NCBI GenBank assembly: GCA_020466095.1
Contig: CM035807.1
Location: 45,942,398 to 46,006,397, forward strand
DNA: 64,000 nt
Reading direction: 5' to 3'
DNA from: Chlorops oryzae
Lineage: Eukaryota > Arthropoda > Insecta > Diptera > Chloropidae
The notes below the pieces were generated by a model, which saw nothing but the letters and a program-made list of their open reading frames with translations, had not been told where the DNA came from and ran no database searches. This document shows, one piece after another, positions 33,969 through 44,884 of this stretch. A program made the position numbers and the translations under genes. The number at the start of each line of letters is the position of its first letter. The stretch's first letter is position 1.

Positions 33969-34016
33969 AATCAATAAAAATTTTTGTCTGATAAATGACG
34001 AAGTCATATGAAAAGA

Positions 34017-34074
34017 GCCCGGCTAATACTCAGTCGATAGAGCATTAGGGCGTGGTCGAAGCCACACGTTGAGG
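34017..34074 (+). pseudogene. tRNA-Lys-like relic lacking the anticodon arm
   Basis: GCCCGGCTA, then CTCAGTCGATAGAGCAT, then CGTGG-TCGA-CCACACGTTG follow tRNA-Lys closely, as I remember the animal sequence, from acceptor to T arm. About 14 nt are missing where the anticodon stem-loop should be, giving 58 instead of 73 nt. It starts 49 bp after the pol stop. It may be a retroposed primer tRNA, a SINE head or a tRNA-like fold. Confidence 0.6.
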
Positions 34075-34509
34075 ATTCTAAATAAACAAGTAAGATGTAA
34101 AAATTTTTTAAACCAATCTATACCTTTTTTATAAATATAGTCATGTGAAAATGGAGACTTACATTAAACCAGATTGAAGCAAATCATATTTTTTTATTTT
34201 TACGGAATTCGTTCCATGTCGAGTAGTCCACTTCGCTGCGGACCCCGCGATATCGACGAATCCGAGCCTGTTATGTGGCGTACCTGCAAAGGAGAGAGAA
34301 AGGAGAGGTTAATGAGTGTAGTGAGAGAATTGAAGAGGGGAATACAATTAAATTCTGTAGAAAAATATATATATATATATATTGGTGTGCATAAATAGAA
34401 AAAAAAAAAATAAAAAATAAAAATAAAAAGAAAAGAAATAATATTATATATATATATGCATTGGTGCTCCTTTTTTTTTCTTCTTCTTCTCGTATTGATG
34501 CATGTCCAG

Positions 34510-34521
34510 GTGAGTTTGTAG

Positions 34522-34555
<34 letters not shown>

Positions 34556-34678
34556 AACTACAAAATATTTATATTAAAATCAAAACATAAGACCTACAAG
34601 TATCACACACACCCTCCATACACACAAATTTTACATACATACCGCACACACGTTTTTCTGTTTTTTTTCTTTTTGCAG
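34510..34678 (+). other. Probable 169-bp intron before the unknown ORF
   Basis: A strong donor (CCAG|GTGAGT at 34509/34510) and a strong acceptor (TTTTTTTTCTTTTTGCAG ending at 34678) flank an AT-rich stretch with a 33-A run. The ATG of the next ORF lies 10 bp after the acceptor. The upstream exon is not defined. Confidence 0.55.
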
Positions 34679-34688
34679 ACAAACGAAG

Positions 34689-35390
34689 ATGAGCAACGAC
34701 CAACGAAGACTCGCAGAGCTGAATGCCCGAATCCACGCCAAGATGGTGCAGCAGCAAAATGGTTTGTCCACCACCAAAATTATGCCAGCAAATCTATTGG
34801 AAATGTACGACCACCGGGCAAAGCGAGTTAGACTTGCTGAGCGCCCCAAAATGGCTCCAGTACCAGAAGGCCTAATCGATACCACGGTGGTGACGCAACA
34901 GGAAGCTCCAGTCACGCACGAGCAAAAAGAGCTGAGTGACGAGGACGATATGCTCAGCATCGACGGCTACGACATCGACACGGACGATTGGGGAGGCTAT
35001 GTAGTCGAGGCGGAAGAGCCGACATATCCTGAAAGATTGCTGGTGGACGGCTGTGCTGGCAGAATTGAGGTGGCGGAGACCGAAGTGACAAATGGAGTTC
35101 CCATCATTTTGCGTCGCATCATTCGCGATATGCGCGCGACTCAAAAAAAGAATCAACGCCTGAAATGTATGAAAATTATTAATGGAACCATGTACCAAAT
35201 CCTAAGCAACGGCCCAAAACACCTGACAGTAAGAAAAAAAATAGGTGAACCAGGAGAACCTGCAAAATACCTGGTTATCTGCGAGGAAAGAGCTTCCAAA
35301 AGAGAGAAGGCACCGCGACGCGTTAACGACACAACCAGCAGTCGCAAGAAAGTCCAATATAAGGATTTAGATATGCCCGATCTGTTGTAA
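34689..35390 (+). CDS. Unknown 233-residue ORF downstream of Gypsy-4 pol
   Basis: The ORF is open from ATG to TAA with no break. I do not recognise a family. The N-terminal third is basic and likely helical (LAELNARIHAKMVQQ, HRAKRVRLAERP). The middle is strongly acidic (SDEDDMLSIDGYDIDTDDW). The C-terminal half is mixed and ends basic (RKKVQYKDLDMPDLL); no signal peptide or membrane segment is seen, so it is not env. Codon composition is clearly GC-richer than the flanks. It sits behind a probable intron, between Gypsy-4 pol and the hAT transposase, so it could be an accessory ORF of Gypsy-4 or a host gene carried by the hAT. Confidence 0.6.
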   Translation: MSNDQRRLAELNARIHAKMVQQQNGLSTTKIMPANLLEMYDHRAKRVRLAERPKMAPVPEGLIDTTVVTQQEAPVTHEQKELSDEDDMLSIDGYDIDTDDWGGYVVEAEEPTYPERLLVDGCAGRIEVAETEVTNGVPIILRRIIRDMRATQKKNQRLKCMKIINGTMYQILSNGPKHLTVRKKIGEPGEPAKYLVICEERASKREKAPRRVNDTTSSRKKVQYKDLDMPDLL

Positions 35391-35722
35391 AAGAAAATTG
35401 TAAAAATTGTAAAAATATATTTAGAATAAGTCAGGTAAGCATGAAAAAAAAAAAAAAAAAAAAAAAACCAAGTACCTGTTAAATGAAATGAATTTATAAA
35501 AAAAAAAAAAAAAAAAAAAAAAATTCCAGCTCCAGCTGATCAAATCAAACAATCACCTGAGTCCCGCCTAAGCATTTTCAAACATAATTATAGCTTTTGC
35601 TGATCAAATCCGTATTTGTATGTTTGCGCCGACGATCGGCTAAGTAATTAATCTTTTAATGATTCTTGTGCATAATTTACGATGTGGCTTTGTTTTTAAG
35701 GGTAAAGTAGACGTGGTAAACA
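35391..35722. other. 3' end region with two poly(A) runs
   Basis: After the ORF come AAAATATATTT-rich sequence and two runs of A (about 35444-35466 and 35498-35522). They look like poly(A) tails or slippage tracts. The hAT transposase begins after this. Confidence 0.4.
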
Positions 35723-37644
35723 ATGTCTTTATCCCAGGAACGTTGTTATGTTAAACATAAAAAGTATGGTGATGTTTCATCAGTGTGGAGTCACTTCCTA
35801 ATCGCTTAAGATGGTAATACAGCGCAATGTAAGCATTGCTCAGCTATATTGAAAATCCTTGGTGGATCGACAAAAGGTTTACATACTCATCTATCTTCAA
35901 AACATTCCGTGAAGGTAACTTCTGCGTCTTCGTCAACTAGCCAAAATATTGAAGAGCCACCTTTAAAACGAAAAAGTACTTCAGTAGCAAACTATTTTGG
36001 GAAAAAGGACTCTCTCGACGATATTTTAGCACGAATGATTGCACTCGACGGCATTCCTTTTAGCGTTTTCGTTACTTCGAAAGATTTAAGAGCATTGCTT
36101 TTGTCAAAAGGTTACTCAGATTTACCAAAAGCTGCTTCAACAATTCGTAATCGTGTTGTAAATTACAGTAAGATGATAAAACTACAAATAAAATCGGAAT
36201 TATCTGATTTAAAAAACAAAGGACAACGGTTCAGTTTGAGTTTCGATGAGTGGACATCCAATTCGAATAAAAGATATATGAATATTAATATTCATTCAGA
36301 AGTAAGATGTTGGAATTTGGGACTTAATCGCATAGCGGTATCATTGACAGCCGAGGCTTCTGTTTGTATCTTAAAAGAACGTCTTACTGATTTCGACATA
36401 TCGCTAGATAGCAACGTAGTGGCAATAGTAACAGATGGTCCGAATGTTATGATGAAGGTTGGAAAACTTGTCAATACAAAACACCAAGTTTGTTTTGCAC
36501 ATTGCATTCATTTAGCCGTTTGCGATTTTTTATATAAAACTAAACTAACATCTCCTACAAATGAAGTCACCAATTTTGATTTAGATGATGATGATCATGA
36601 CGAGGATCTCGCATCTGGATTAGTTATTGAAGTCAACCAATTTTTGGACTTAACGAGTGAGCGGAATATAAAAGACGTAATACAAAAAGTTCGCAGAGTG
36701 GCTGTTATTTTCAAAAGATCATCCTCGAAGAATGATTCCATTCTTCAAAAATATGTAGAAAAAGAGCACGGAAGAGAGCTTAATTTACTGCTGGATTGCA
36801 AAACGAGGTGGAATAGCTTCTTCACAATGCTGGAGCGTTTTGCTCTTATAAAAAACAGCGTTCAAAAAGCACTCATAGACCTAAATAGACCTGTGCACTT
36901 TGAAAAATCAGATTTTGATCTCATCAATGAGATAATCGGCGTCTTAGCCCGGTTGCATTAGCCCTAGAAGCGCTTTGTCGTTCTGATGCAAATTTTTGCA
37001 CTGCTGATGCTACTTTTAAGTTTCTTTTCAAACAACTGAGCGACAAAAATTCCATTTTGGCTTCAAAATTCAAAAAACAATTATTGGACCGCTTAAAAGA
37101 TCGTCGGCAAAATGCGCTAAGTGGCGTATTATGTTATCTACAAAATCCTCATAATAAAAGTGATAGTTTGGATGATGACTTTTTTTTAAGTCCAAGCAAG
37201 AGCACAATCAAGAGACAGATTATATCGTTAACTCAAAGGTTGAACAAAAAGGAAGTTTATAACAATACTTGTATAGAAGAGCAGAATCTTAACTTTCAAA
37301 TTGAACCTACAGGTTAATCAACTAACAAAACGTTAAAAGAAAAGCTTCAGATTGAAATAGAAAACATCATGAAACCGTTGTCTCAAGAGTCAAGCAATGA
37401 AAAAAATTTTTCTCAACTTATTTCTCAAGAAATTAATCTGTTTGAGGCAAATTGCAATCGAGGCTATTATTTGGAAAACGCTTATAAATATTTGTTAACA
37501 ATTCCTCCAACTTCCATTGAGCCCGAACGAGCTTTTTCAGCGTGCGCATATATGTGTAATAAACTAAGAAGCAGACTTGGAGACGAATCGTTGGATGCAT
37601 TACTCTTTCTAAGATATTATTTTCGCAACCAAGATAGAATTTAA
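35723..37644 (+). pseudogene. hAT transposase (three breaks)
   Basis: Starting at ATG 35723, a BED-type zinc finger is visible (VWSHF, CKHCSAILK, HTHLSSKH), interrupted by a stop near 35809. The main frame 35849-36961 carries the RNase-H-like core: SLSFDEWTSNSNKRYMNI, VAIVTDGPNVM, CFAHCIHLAVCD, an acidic insert, and DCKTRWNSFFTMLERF. A frameshift near 36950 and a stop at 37314 separate it from the rest. The last frame (37369-37644) has the hAT dimerisation block TSIEPERAFSACAYMCNKLR ... LDALLFLRYY. With only about three lesions, it is probably the recent former transposase of the surrounding 28022-39473 element. Confidence 0.9.
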
Positions 37645-37889
37645 GGTTTTTTGGTACTTTTAAATCATACCTAGTATGTTCACTAGGGCTGCTCTTAACT
37701 CTATGGAGAAATTTTGTAGCGAGTTTCTGATCGGTCTCAGGGTCCAGAAGTGTTCCATTAGACATGGAGGAGAAACGTGAGAAATTTGGAGGCAATCGGA
37801 TAACGGGAACCCGTGGCAGTTTTCAATTGAAGTTTGGGAAATTGGCAAAAATAGAGAGGAAACGGCCCTTAACTCCCCACAAGGCGCCC

Positions 37890-38510
37890 CTACGGATATA
37901 TAATGTATGGCCAACCCCCATTATTTTTTTACTCCGAACATTTTTTCTGAAAAAACCTACCCCCTATCTCCCCTCCTTAAGGGGGCTCCCATACAAAAAT
38001 AATTTTTTAAAAACTTTTCCCCCCATCTTCCTAACTAGCCCCAGAGTGCCCCTAGAGGAGTCAAATGTATGACCGACCCCCCTTAACTTTGTCCCCCTAA
38101 CATTTTTGCGGCACAAAGTGACTCCTATCTCTCCTCCTAAGTGGGGCCCCCATATAAAACTAACTTAATTTTATCAAAATTTAATGAAAACTGGCCGTCA
38201 CTACAGTCGAACCTGTCCTAGAGAGATGATATGTATGACCGACCCCCACTATTTTTTTACCCCAAACATTTTGTTCAAACACACCTACCCTCTATCTCCC
38301 CTCCTAACGGGGTCCCCCATACAAAATTACCTTAATTTTATCAAAATTTCATACAAAAGGCCGTCACTACAGTCAAACCCGTCCTAGTGGGATGAAATGT
38401 ATGACCGACCCCCACTGTTTTTTTACCCCAAACATTTTCTTCCAACACACCTACCTTCTATCTCCCCTCCTAAGGGGGGCCCCCATACAAAATGATACTT
38501 AAATTTTAAA
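37890..38510. repeat. 164-bp tandem repeat inside the MITE
   Basis: The anchor ATGTATG recurs at 37903, 38067, 38231 and 38397 (period 164-166). Each unit has CCGACCCCCA and CTATCTCCCCTCCTAA blocks. About 3.7 copies. Confidence 0.85.
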
Positions 38511-38784
38511 AAAATGCCTCACGAACTTCAATCTATAATATAGATGCCGTAGGAACAAGAACGAGCATGTTCAGCATGCATATTCGAAAAATTTACAAAA
38601 TTACCTTTTAAACGAGCCTAATATGAAGAATATTGGATTAGTTTTTGGTGTGTTTTAATAATATGATATATTTTATTACCATTTTTTTTAAACTGAATTT
38701 TGGTTCCATCCCCTAACTGGCCAAATAATGACCCTAGTAGAAAAAAAATAAATTTTCCAGTCAAATGCCGCAAACCTCAATCTA

Positions 38785-39076
38785 TGACGAGTTTTTTGAG
38801 ACTATAACCATTAAAATCGGTTAGTAGTTTCTATTCATAAAATTAATTCAAAACAAATATTTTTTGAAACGCATTATTCACTGTTTTTACGTTCGTTTCT
38901 TAGGTCTTCGCATGTCTCTCTCGGTCTGTACGCATGGCTCTCTCGGTCTGTACGCATGCAAAGACTCAAGAAACGAACGTAAAAACAGTGAATAATGCGT
39001 TTCAAAAAATATTTGTTTTGAATTAATTTTATGAATAGAAACCACTAACCGATTTTAATGGTTATAGTCTCAAAAG
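38785..39076. repeat. Long hairpin (inverted repeat) inside the MITE
   Basis: Two arms of about 130 bp, nearly perfect complements, meet at a short spacer with TCTCTCTCGGTCTGTACGCATG repeated (about 38910-38960). Such a palindrome would fold into a long stem in RNA. Confidence 0.85.
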
Positions 39077-39481
39077 TCCCGTTATCCGATTGCCACCAAA
39101 TTTCTCACGTTTCTCCTCCATGTCTAATGGAACACTTCTGGACCCTGAGACCGATTGAAATTCCATTTCGGGAATTAAGAGCAGCCCTAATGTTCACGTT
39201 AACTATTCGTTAAGCTCGTTCATATCGTTTATTGTTATGTATGAATAGAATGAATTTACTTTTTTAACCGAAGGGTTTTTATTTTGTTTTTTTTTTATAT
39301 TATATTATCAGAACTACTATATACGTATAATGCTACGTATAATAAAATAATTTTAAAAAGCTTATTTTCTGGTTTTTAATTATATTTCGTGAATCCCGGG
39401 ACTATCCCGGGATCCGGAAAATTTTCTACAGGTAATCCCGAACTAGCAAAAAGCGTCGGGATCGAATCCCCTAATCAGCAC

Positions 39482-41874
39482 ACAAAGCAACGTCGTTGTC
39501 GTTAAATGATATCATGCATACAGGACCAACTGTGCAAAGCGAACTATTCTCGATCCTGTTGAGATTTCGTATATACAAATATGTGCTAAAAACTGATGTG
39601 GAAAAAATGTACCGTCAAATATGGATACACCCTGATGATTGAAAGCTCCAATTAATCTTGTGGAGGGAGAGTCCCATGAAGAAATTAAAAATATATCAGC
39701 TGAACACGGTAACCTATGGAACACGTTCCGCTCCTTATTTAGCGACAAGATGCTTAAAGTTATTATCTGATGAAAATGCAACACGATTCCCAGGTGCAGA
39801 ACAATCAATTTGGAACAATTTCTATGTACATGACGGCTTAGTTGGTGCTGACTCATTAAAAGAAGCTGCAAGCATTCAAGAACAATTAACAGGCATGCTG
39901 AATAGTGCTCGAATGAAACTAAAAAAGTGATGCGCTAACCATCAATATCTGCTAAAAGGCAAAGCAGTTGAAGACCAAGAAGTTATACTTGACTTCAATG
40001 CAAAGGAAGATAGAAAAACTAAAACATTGGGACTTACATGGTTGATAAGAACTCATGCCCAAACAAGTCAATCCGCTACAAAGAGAAGTGTTATTGCAAA
40101 CGTTGCAAGAATATACGATCCCCTGGGACTTATTGGACCAGTCATTGTTACTGCCCAAATATTTATACAACAACTTTGGCAAATTAAGCTAGATTGGGAT
40201 ACACTTCTGGCAGTCAATCTGCAAAAATAATGGGATACTCTCCAAAAAGACTTAATGTCGCTAGAACGCATAACTATCCCAAGGTATCTGTTTGGGACTG
40301 AAGACTATATTCGAATGGAACTACATGCTTTCGCAGACGCATCAGAAAAGGCTTATGGTGCAGCAATATATATCAGAAGTATTTTAAAGAACGGCACTGT
40401 TAAAGTAAGCCTCGTGTGTTCAAAATCTCGAATAGCGCCATTAAAAGCACAGACCATTCCGAGACTAGAGTTGTGTGCAGCAGTGCTAGCGTCAGAATTT
40501 TTAACAAGGATAAAAAGAGACTTAGAATATCAGGATAAAGCAACATACTATTGGACGGACTCTCAAATCGTTTTGGCATGGATATCGAACCAAACAGGAT
40601 CGCTGCCTCCTTTTGTGAGTCATCGAATAGCAAAGATTCAGCAGATGTCAGCCATTAATCAATGGTATCGTGTATCCTCCAAGGAGAACCCTGCAGATAT
40701 TCTCTCTAGAGGATTGAAGCCCCAAGACCTGGTGAACTCACACATGTTGTTTTATGGCCCAATGTTTTTATACCAAAACAAGCAAATCGTCTTAAGGAAG
40801 TCACAACTATAACAGCAACTTCAAAACGGGATCTCAGAAAAGCAACAGATTCAGATTGGATGTACACCATTCCATCAAAAAATTCATTGAGACATGTACG
40901 AAAAACGATTGTTTACATGCTACGGTTCATCAACCATTCCAGGCTCCCTAAAGAATCAAGGCATAAATATGTCAACCTCACACCCGCCGAACTAGATGCA
41001 GCTTTAAGGTTATTAGTGCACCAAGTACAAATTGCAGAGTTCAATGACGTTGCAAAAATGTTGCAGAAGGACAAATTTTTACCCAGATCTCATAATCTCA
41101 GTTCACTCACGCCCTTTCTTGATGAAGAAGGGATCATTCGCGTTGGAGGAAGAACTAGTGCGTCATCTCTACCATTTGACGCCAACTATCAAATGCTGCT
41201 GCCTTACAACGATCCTTTGGTTATATTGCGCATGCAAAAATATCATAAAGACAACTATCATATTGCAGCCCAATCACTTTTAGCACAAGTGCGACAACGT
41301 TTTTGGCCGTTGAAAGGAAAAACCAAGACCACATCTATAGTTCAACGCTGTGTGGAGTGCTCAAAGGCTAAAGCCATATTTTATACACAAGTAATGGGAA
41401 GTCTACCAGATGTTTCGCAACAAAAGCAGTCCATTTAGAACTGGTTAGCGGAGCCAAGAATCAGCTGATGGAAATGGAACAAGTAATTTATACAAAATCC
41501 GCACAAGAGTCAATACGAGCAATTTGCAGTACCAAAGGGATAGATTTCCGATTCATTCCTCCAAGATCACCCCATTTCGGAGGCTTATGGGAAGCTGCAG
41601 TCAAATCAGCGAAACATTTATTAGTTAAAAACGTAGCAACAGCATCCCTCACGTATGAAGAGTTAGAGACCGTCACAGTGGAAATCGAAGGGTTCCTCAA
41701 CTCTAGACCTCTTATTCCACTTTCCGCTGATGCCAATGATTTAGCGGCACTTACTCCTGGTCACTTTTTAATAGGCGATCAACTAACATCAAATGTGGAT
41801 GTGAGAGCCAAATCACAGGAAAGAAAATTACTGGACAGATGGAAATTAGTATCGCAGGTCAAACATGACTTGAA
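39482..41874 (+). pseudogene. pol: BEL-2: BEL/Pao RT, RNase H and integrase
   Basis: Plus-strand BEL pol from the RT block SLNDIMHTGPTVQ through ILLRFRIYKY (stop TGA at 39640-39642). The catalytic region reads FYVHDGLVGADS, with His (39839-39841) where Asp is expected, and ATKRSVIANVARIYDPLGL follows. RNase H (40255-40812) has HAFADASEKAYGAAIY and IPRLELCAAVL. The integrase zinc region is in 40860-41438; the start of the core is disrupted near 41440, and 41468-41870 has PPRSPHFGGLWEAAVKS and FLNSRPLIPLS. It stops abruptly at a junction with BEL-3 on the opposite strand. Confidence 0.9.
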
Positions 41875-44156
41875 CACAACTCTTAATTTTGTACTGGTGC
41901 TCGCCGGACGCAGAACGTAATGATGCGGGATGTAATAGTGTGGTTTTCGTATCTCATGTGGTTTAATTTCTGTCATGTGGCCCAGAGCTTCGTACTCCTT
42001 CATGAAAGCGATATATTCAAATCCTTCCTTCCTACCTTCCTTCCTACCTTCAAATCCTGGTCTGCTGACAGCCGGTTTTCGATGTGCTTTAAACTAAAAT
42101 ACGCTAACTCTCGGGTATCTCCTATTGCGGATGGGTGTTCTTTCAACAGAAGCTTTACCATAAATCTACCATCCTGTGCTCGTGACGTATTTTCACTAAA
42201 ATGTGACTCACATTTTATGTCATCTTCTGATAGCTTATTATTGATCTCTGGTACTTCTTCCAATTTCCAAAATTTAGCTACCATGTCTTCTAATTCCACT
42301 GTGGTAAAGACACCGCAAATGGCTCTATTAACATCTGTAGACCCCACACTGCCTGCCCAATCCAGCCAAATACGGTATTTTGAAGTGTTGGGAGATTTGC
42401 ACCAAGCTTTATATTGCCTTTCGTTAACAGATCATAGAAGATTTCTGCTCCAAAAAAGCAGTCTTTACGTCCTGGTTTATCGAATTCAGGATCTGCTAAT
42501 ACCAAGTCCTTAGGTATTTTCCGTTCCCTTGCTGTAATGGGGTATGCAGGTTGCTCAGACACAATTTTTGGTATGCAATGTACATCTAGCCTTGCCGTTA
42601 ATCCAATGATTCTTGATTGAATCTGAATTGTAGCGCGATGCTGGATAGCGGTTTCTTTTACTCCAATGCCTTCTAGGTTTAAAGGCGAGATTGTTGTTGA
42701 AACTCCGAGTTTCTTTAATAACCTTCCTGTTATTCAATTCACCTGTGACCCAGAATCCAGTATTGCTTTACATTGGATAGGATGACTATTTTCGCCAACT
42801 AACGTTATCCTTGCTGTTCCTAATAAAACGATGTTGTCTTGCTGGCTCGACTGACTTGCCACAAGGCTGACTGCACTATTTGATTCAGTATCTGTTTTTT
42901 CTTCTTGATCCTGTGGTGCTGATGTAGCAACTAATGATGATCCATTTGGTTGTGTTCCTTGCAGCTTTTCATCTTCTGTGTGCAGTAATGTATTGTGTCT
43001 TTTTGTACATTTGGTACAATGCTGTGATTTGCATGCGCTGGATTGATGCCCAGGTTTCAAACAATTTGCACATAAATGATAAATTTTTATGTAACGCCAT
43101 TTTTGCTTGATAGGTGCCTTTTTAAACATCGCACACTCAAAAGCAAAGTTATTACTCTTTTTGCATATTTGACATGGTTCATCTTTGGTTAACGCTGATG
43201 CACACGTGCGTTTTGCGGTCCCAGTACTACTTCGAACCTCCAACGCTTGGAATCTCCGCTCCAAAAATTGAAGAATTTCCTCGACCCTTATAAGTCTGTT
43301 ATTGCCATTGATTCCTTGCTCAAAAGCAGTTTGAGTAACTTGGTCCAGTTTTCGTAGGACTACGTGGCTGATGATTGTGTCCCAATAGTTGACGGGAAGA
43401 CCTTGAGACTGAAGCCCATGAAGACATTCTTTTGTAATATCGTGAAGAGATTTGATTGTGGACGGTGAATCACTTCGTATTGAAGGTTGCCCAATCAGCT
43501 TGTTTAGCAATGTAGATACTAGCAACCGCTTGTTATCATATCTGCATGTCAAAATATTCCATGCGGCTGCATAGTTGCTGCCAGTTGATGGGAGATGTTT
43601 AATGAGGTTTTTTGGTTCATCGGCCAGACTTTGAGTAAGGAACTGCATCTTCTGGGAATCACTGATGGGTGAGCTGTGCACGATCTCCGTAAAAATATCC
43701 TTGAAAGCGACCCATTCCAAGTAGTTTCCGTAAAAGGGCTGCTTCCGCCCTGGCTTCTATATCATAGTAGACTTCTAATGTATAGCCATCAACTTCATTT
43801 TCAACCGTCGCTGCCCAAATGTCGGTATTAATGGTTTGAAGATCTATCATATATTTTTCCAATATGTTAGCCTTAATTGTGTAATGCGACTGATGGTGTG
43901 CTTCTGCTTGTTTCATTGATATTTCCTCAATGTTTCCAATGAATTCCACCACCAAGTTATTTATTTTGTCATAATATAAAAATGCTTGGCCCAATTGCTG
44001 TAGCTGTTGTATTCTGTTATTGAAGAATGGTGACGTACGCCGTTCGATTGAAGCCTTCTTACAGTTTTCGATAAATTGCTTGATTTCGCTGCTCAATCCA
44101 TATTGAGCATTGACAATCCATTCAAACTCCATTGTTTCGTTGTGTCCCTTTGACAC
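41875..44156 (-). pseudogene. BEL-3: BEL/Pao gag, protease and RT start
   Basis: Minus strand. Gag starts at ATG 44154-44156 and its frame breaks near 43700. The second frame (43720-42734) has a capsid-like region, the nucleocapsid cysteines (CQICKKSNNFAFEC, CANCLKPGHQSSAC, KRHNTLLH) and the protease site ILDSGSQVN. The protease region continues in broken frames (FFGAEIFYDLL, NTVFGWIG at 42562-42290), then the linker and the first RT block (IPHHYVLRP, KLRVVF) at 42003-41875. There it ends at BEL-2 on the other strand. Confidence 0.9.
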
Positions 44157-44440
44157 CGATCACCTTAACCAGTCCTTTTGACACTCCTTCCTTAGTTCGT
44201 TGATAGCTGCTTGTGTCCTTGTGACACCGAACGCCTAACGTGCTGGGGAGTTGAGCTCCTTGCTCTGATTAAATGATTTTCGATATTTAATTCGCGACGG
44301 ACCTTTGTTTCACGAGGACCTTGTTAGCGCCCTAGCATACGAGTTAAACGCTTCGCGAATTGAAATGATGAGTGAAATAAATAAAAGGATTGCGTATCTG
44401 ATAGGTGGTACACCAACAGATATCACCTCGGGGTCACCAA

Positions 44441-44884
44441 AAATGTGTAAATTCACAACTAAGTGATATGGCCAATAGCACCTTAACTATAACCAATGGC
44501 GACTTTAATTGATTTGGCACTTTAACCAATCAATATAGATCAATGATTATTCTTTGAAGTTCGATTTTTGACTCTTTATTGATTGAAAAATATTCTTCTT
44601 ATATACTAACATTTTGCTTATTCTTAAAAAGTTATTTGGCAATAAATCAAATGAAAAAAAAGAAAGAAGGCACGAGCTTGTCGTTTTGTAAGCTTGCAAT
44701 AATTGAGTTCATTGAATGCTGGTGTCATATTTCCCGTGCTGGAAATTTTGTTTTCTTTGGTTTTCGTTTATTTTTTATAAAATGTGAAAGAAATGCATGA
44801 TGTCGATGTGCATTTGCCTTTTTGTTGCTGTTTAAACGTATATGCAAATGCACATACATTTGTTTAATCTTAACAATACTTCCA
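44441..44884 (-). repeat. Probable 5' LTR of BEL-3
   Basis: On the minus strand TTTTTGGTGACCCCGAGG lies just before 44440, a primer-site arrangement common in BEL/Pao elements. The neighbouring sequence to the right starts TGTG on the plus strand. The outer end near 44884 (CTTCCACA) is an estimate. No partner LTR is in the window. Confidence 0.5.

Larger units (their letters stand above)
37684..39189. mobile_element. Second hAT MITE with 8-bp duplication
   Basis: Terminal inverted repeats of roughly 120 bp begin TAGGGCTGCTCTTAA and include GTCTCAGGGTCCAGAAG. An exact duplication ATGTTCAC lies at 37676-37683 and 39190-39197. It holds a 164-bp tandem array and a long hairpin but no gene. It lies after the transposase inside the larger hAT. 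Confidence 0.88.
28022..39473 (+). mobile_element. 11.45-kb hAT element with nested cargo
   Basis: Ends TAGAGGATTCGATCCCG and (complement of the right end) TAGGGGATTCGATCCCG match at 16 of 17 bases. An exact 8-bp duplication ATCAGCAC flanks them (28014-28021 and 39474-39481). Both ends have extra ATCCCGGGAT motifs that may be transposase sites. Inside are a decayed hAT transposase (35723-37644), a Gypsy gag-pol (29047-33968), a tRNA-like relic, an unknown ORF and a second hAT MITE. The flank continues BEL RT coding sequence at 39482. Confidence 0.85.

Noticed and set aside
34569..35347. Minus-strand frames over the unknown ORF
   Set aside because: The plus-strand ORF has the splice acceptor and unbroken length; the others are weaker shadows.
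28380..35700. LTR pair for Gypsy-4
   Set aside because: I searched by eye for a direct repeat around 28.4-29.0 and 34.0-35.6 kb and found only low-complexity similarity; a dot-plot is needed.
40400..40633. Minus-strand frame in BEL-2
   Set aside because: Shadow of the RNase H reading frame.
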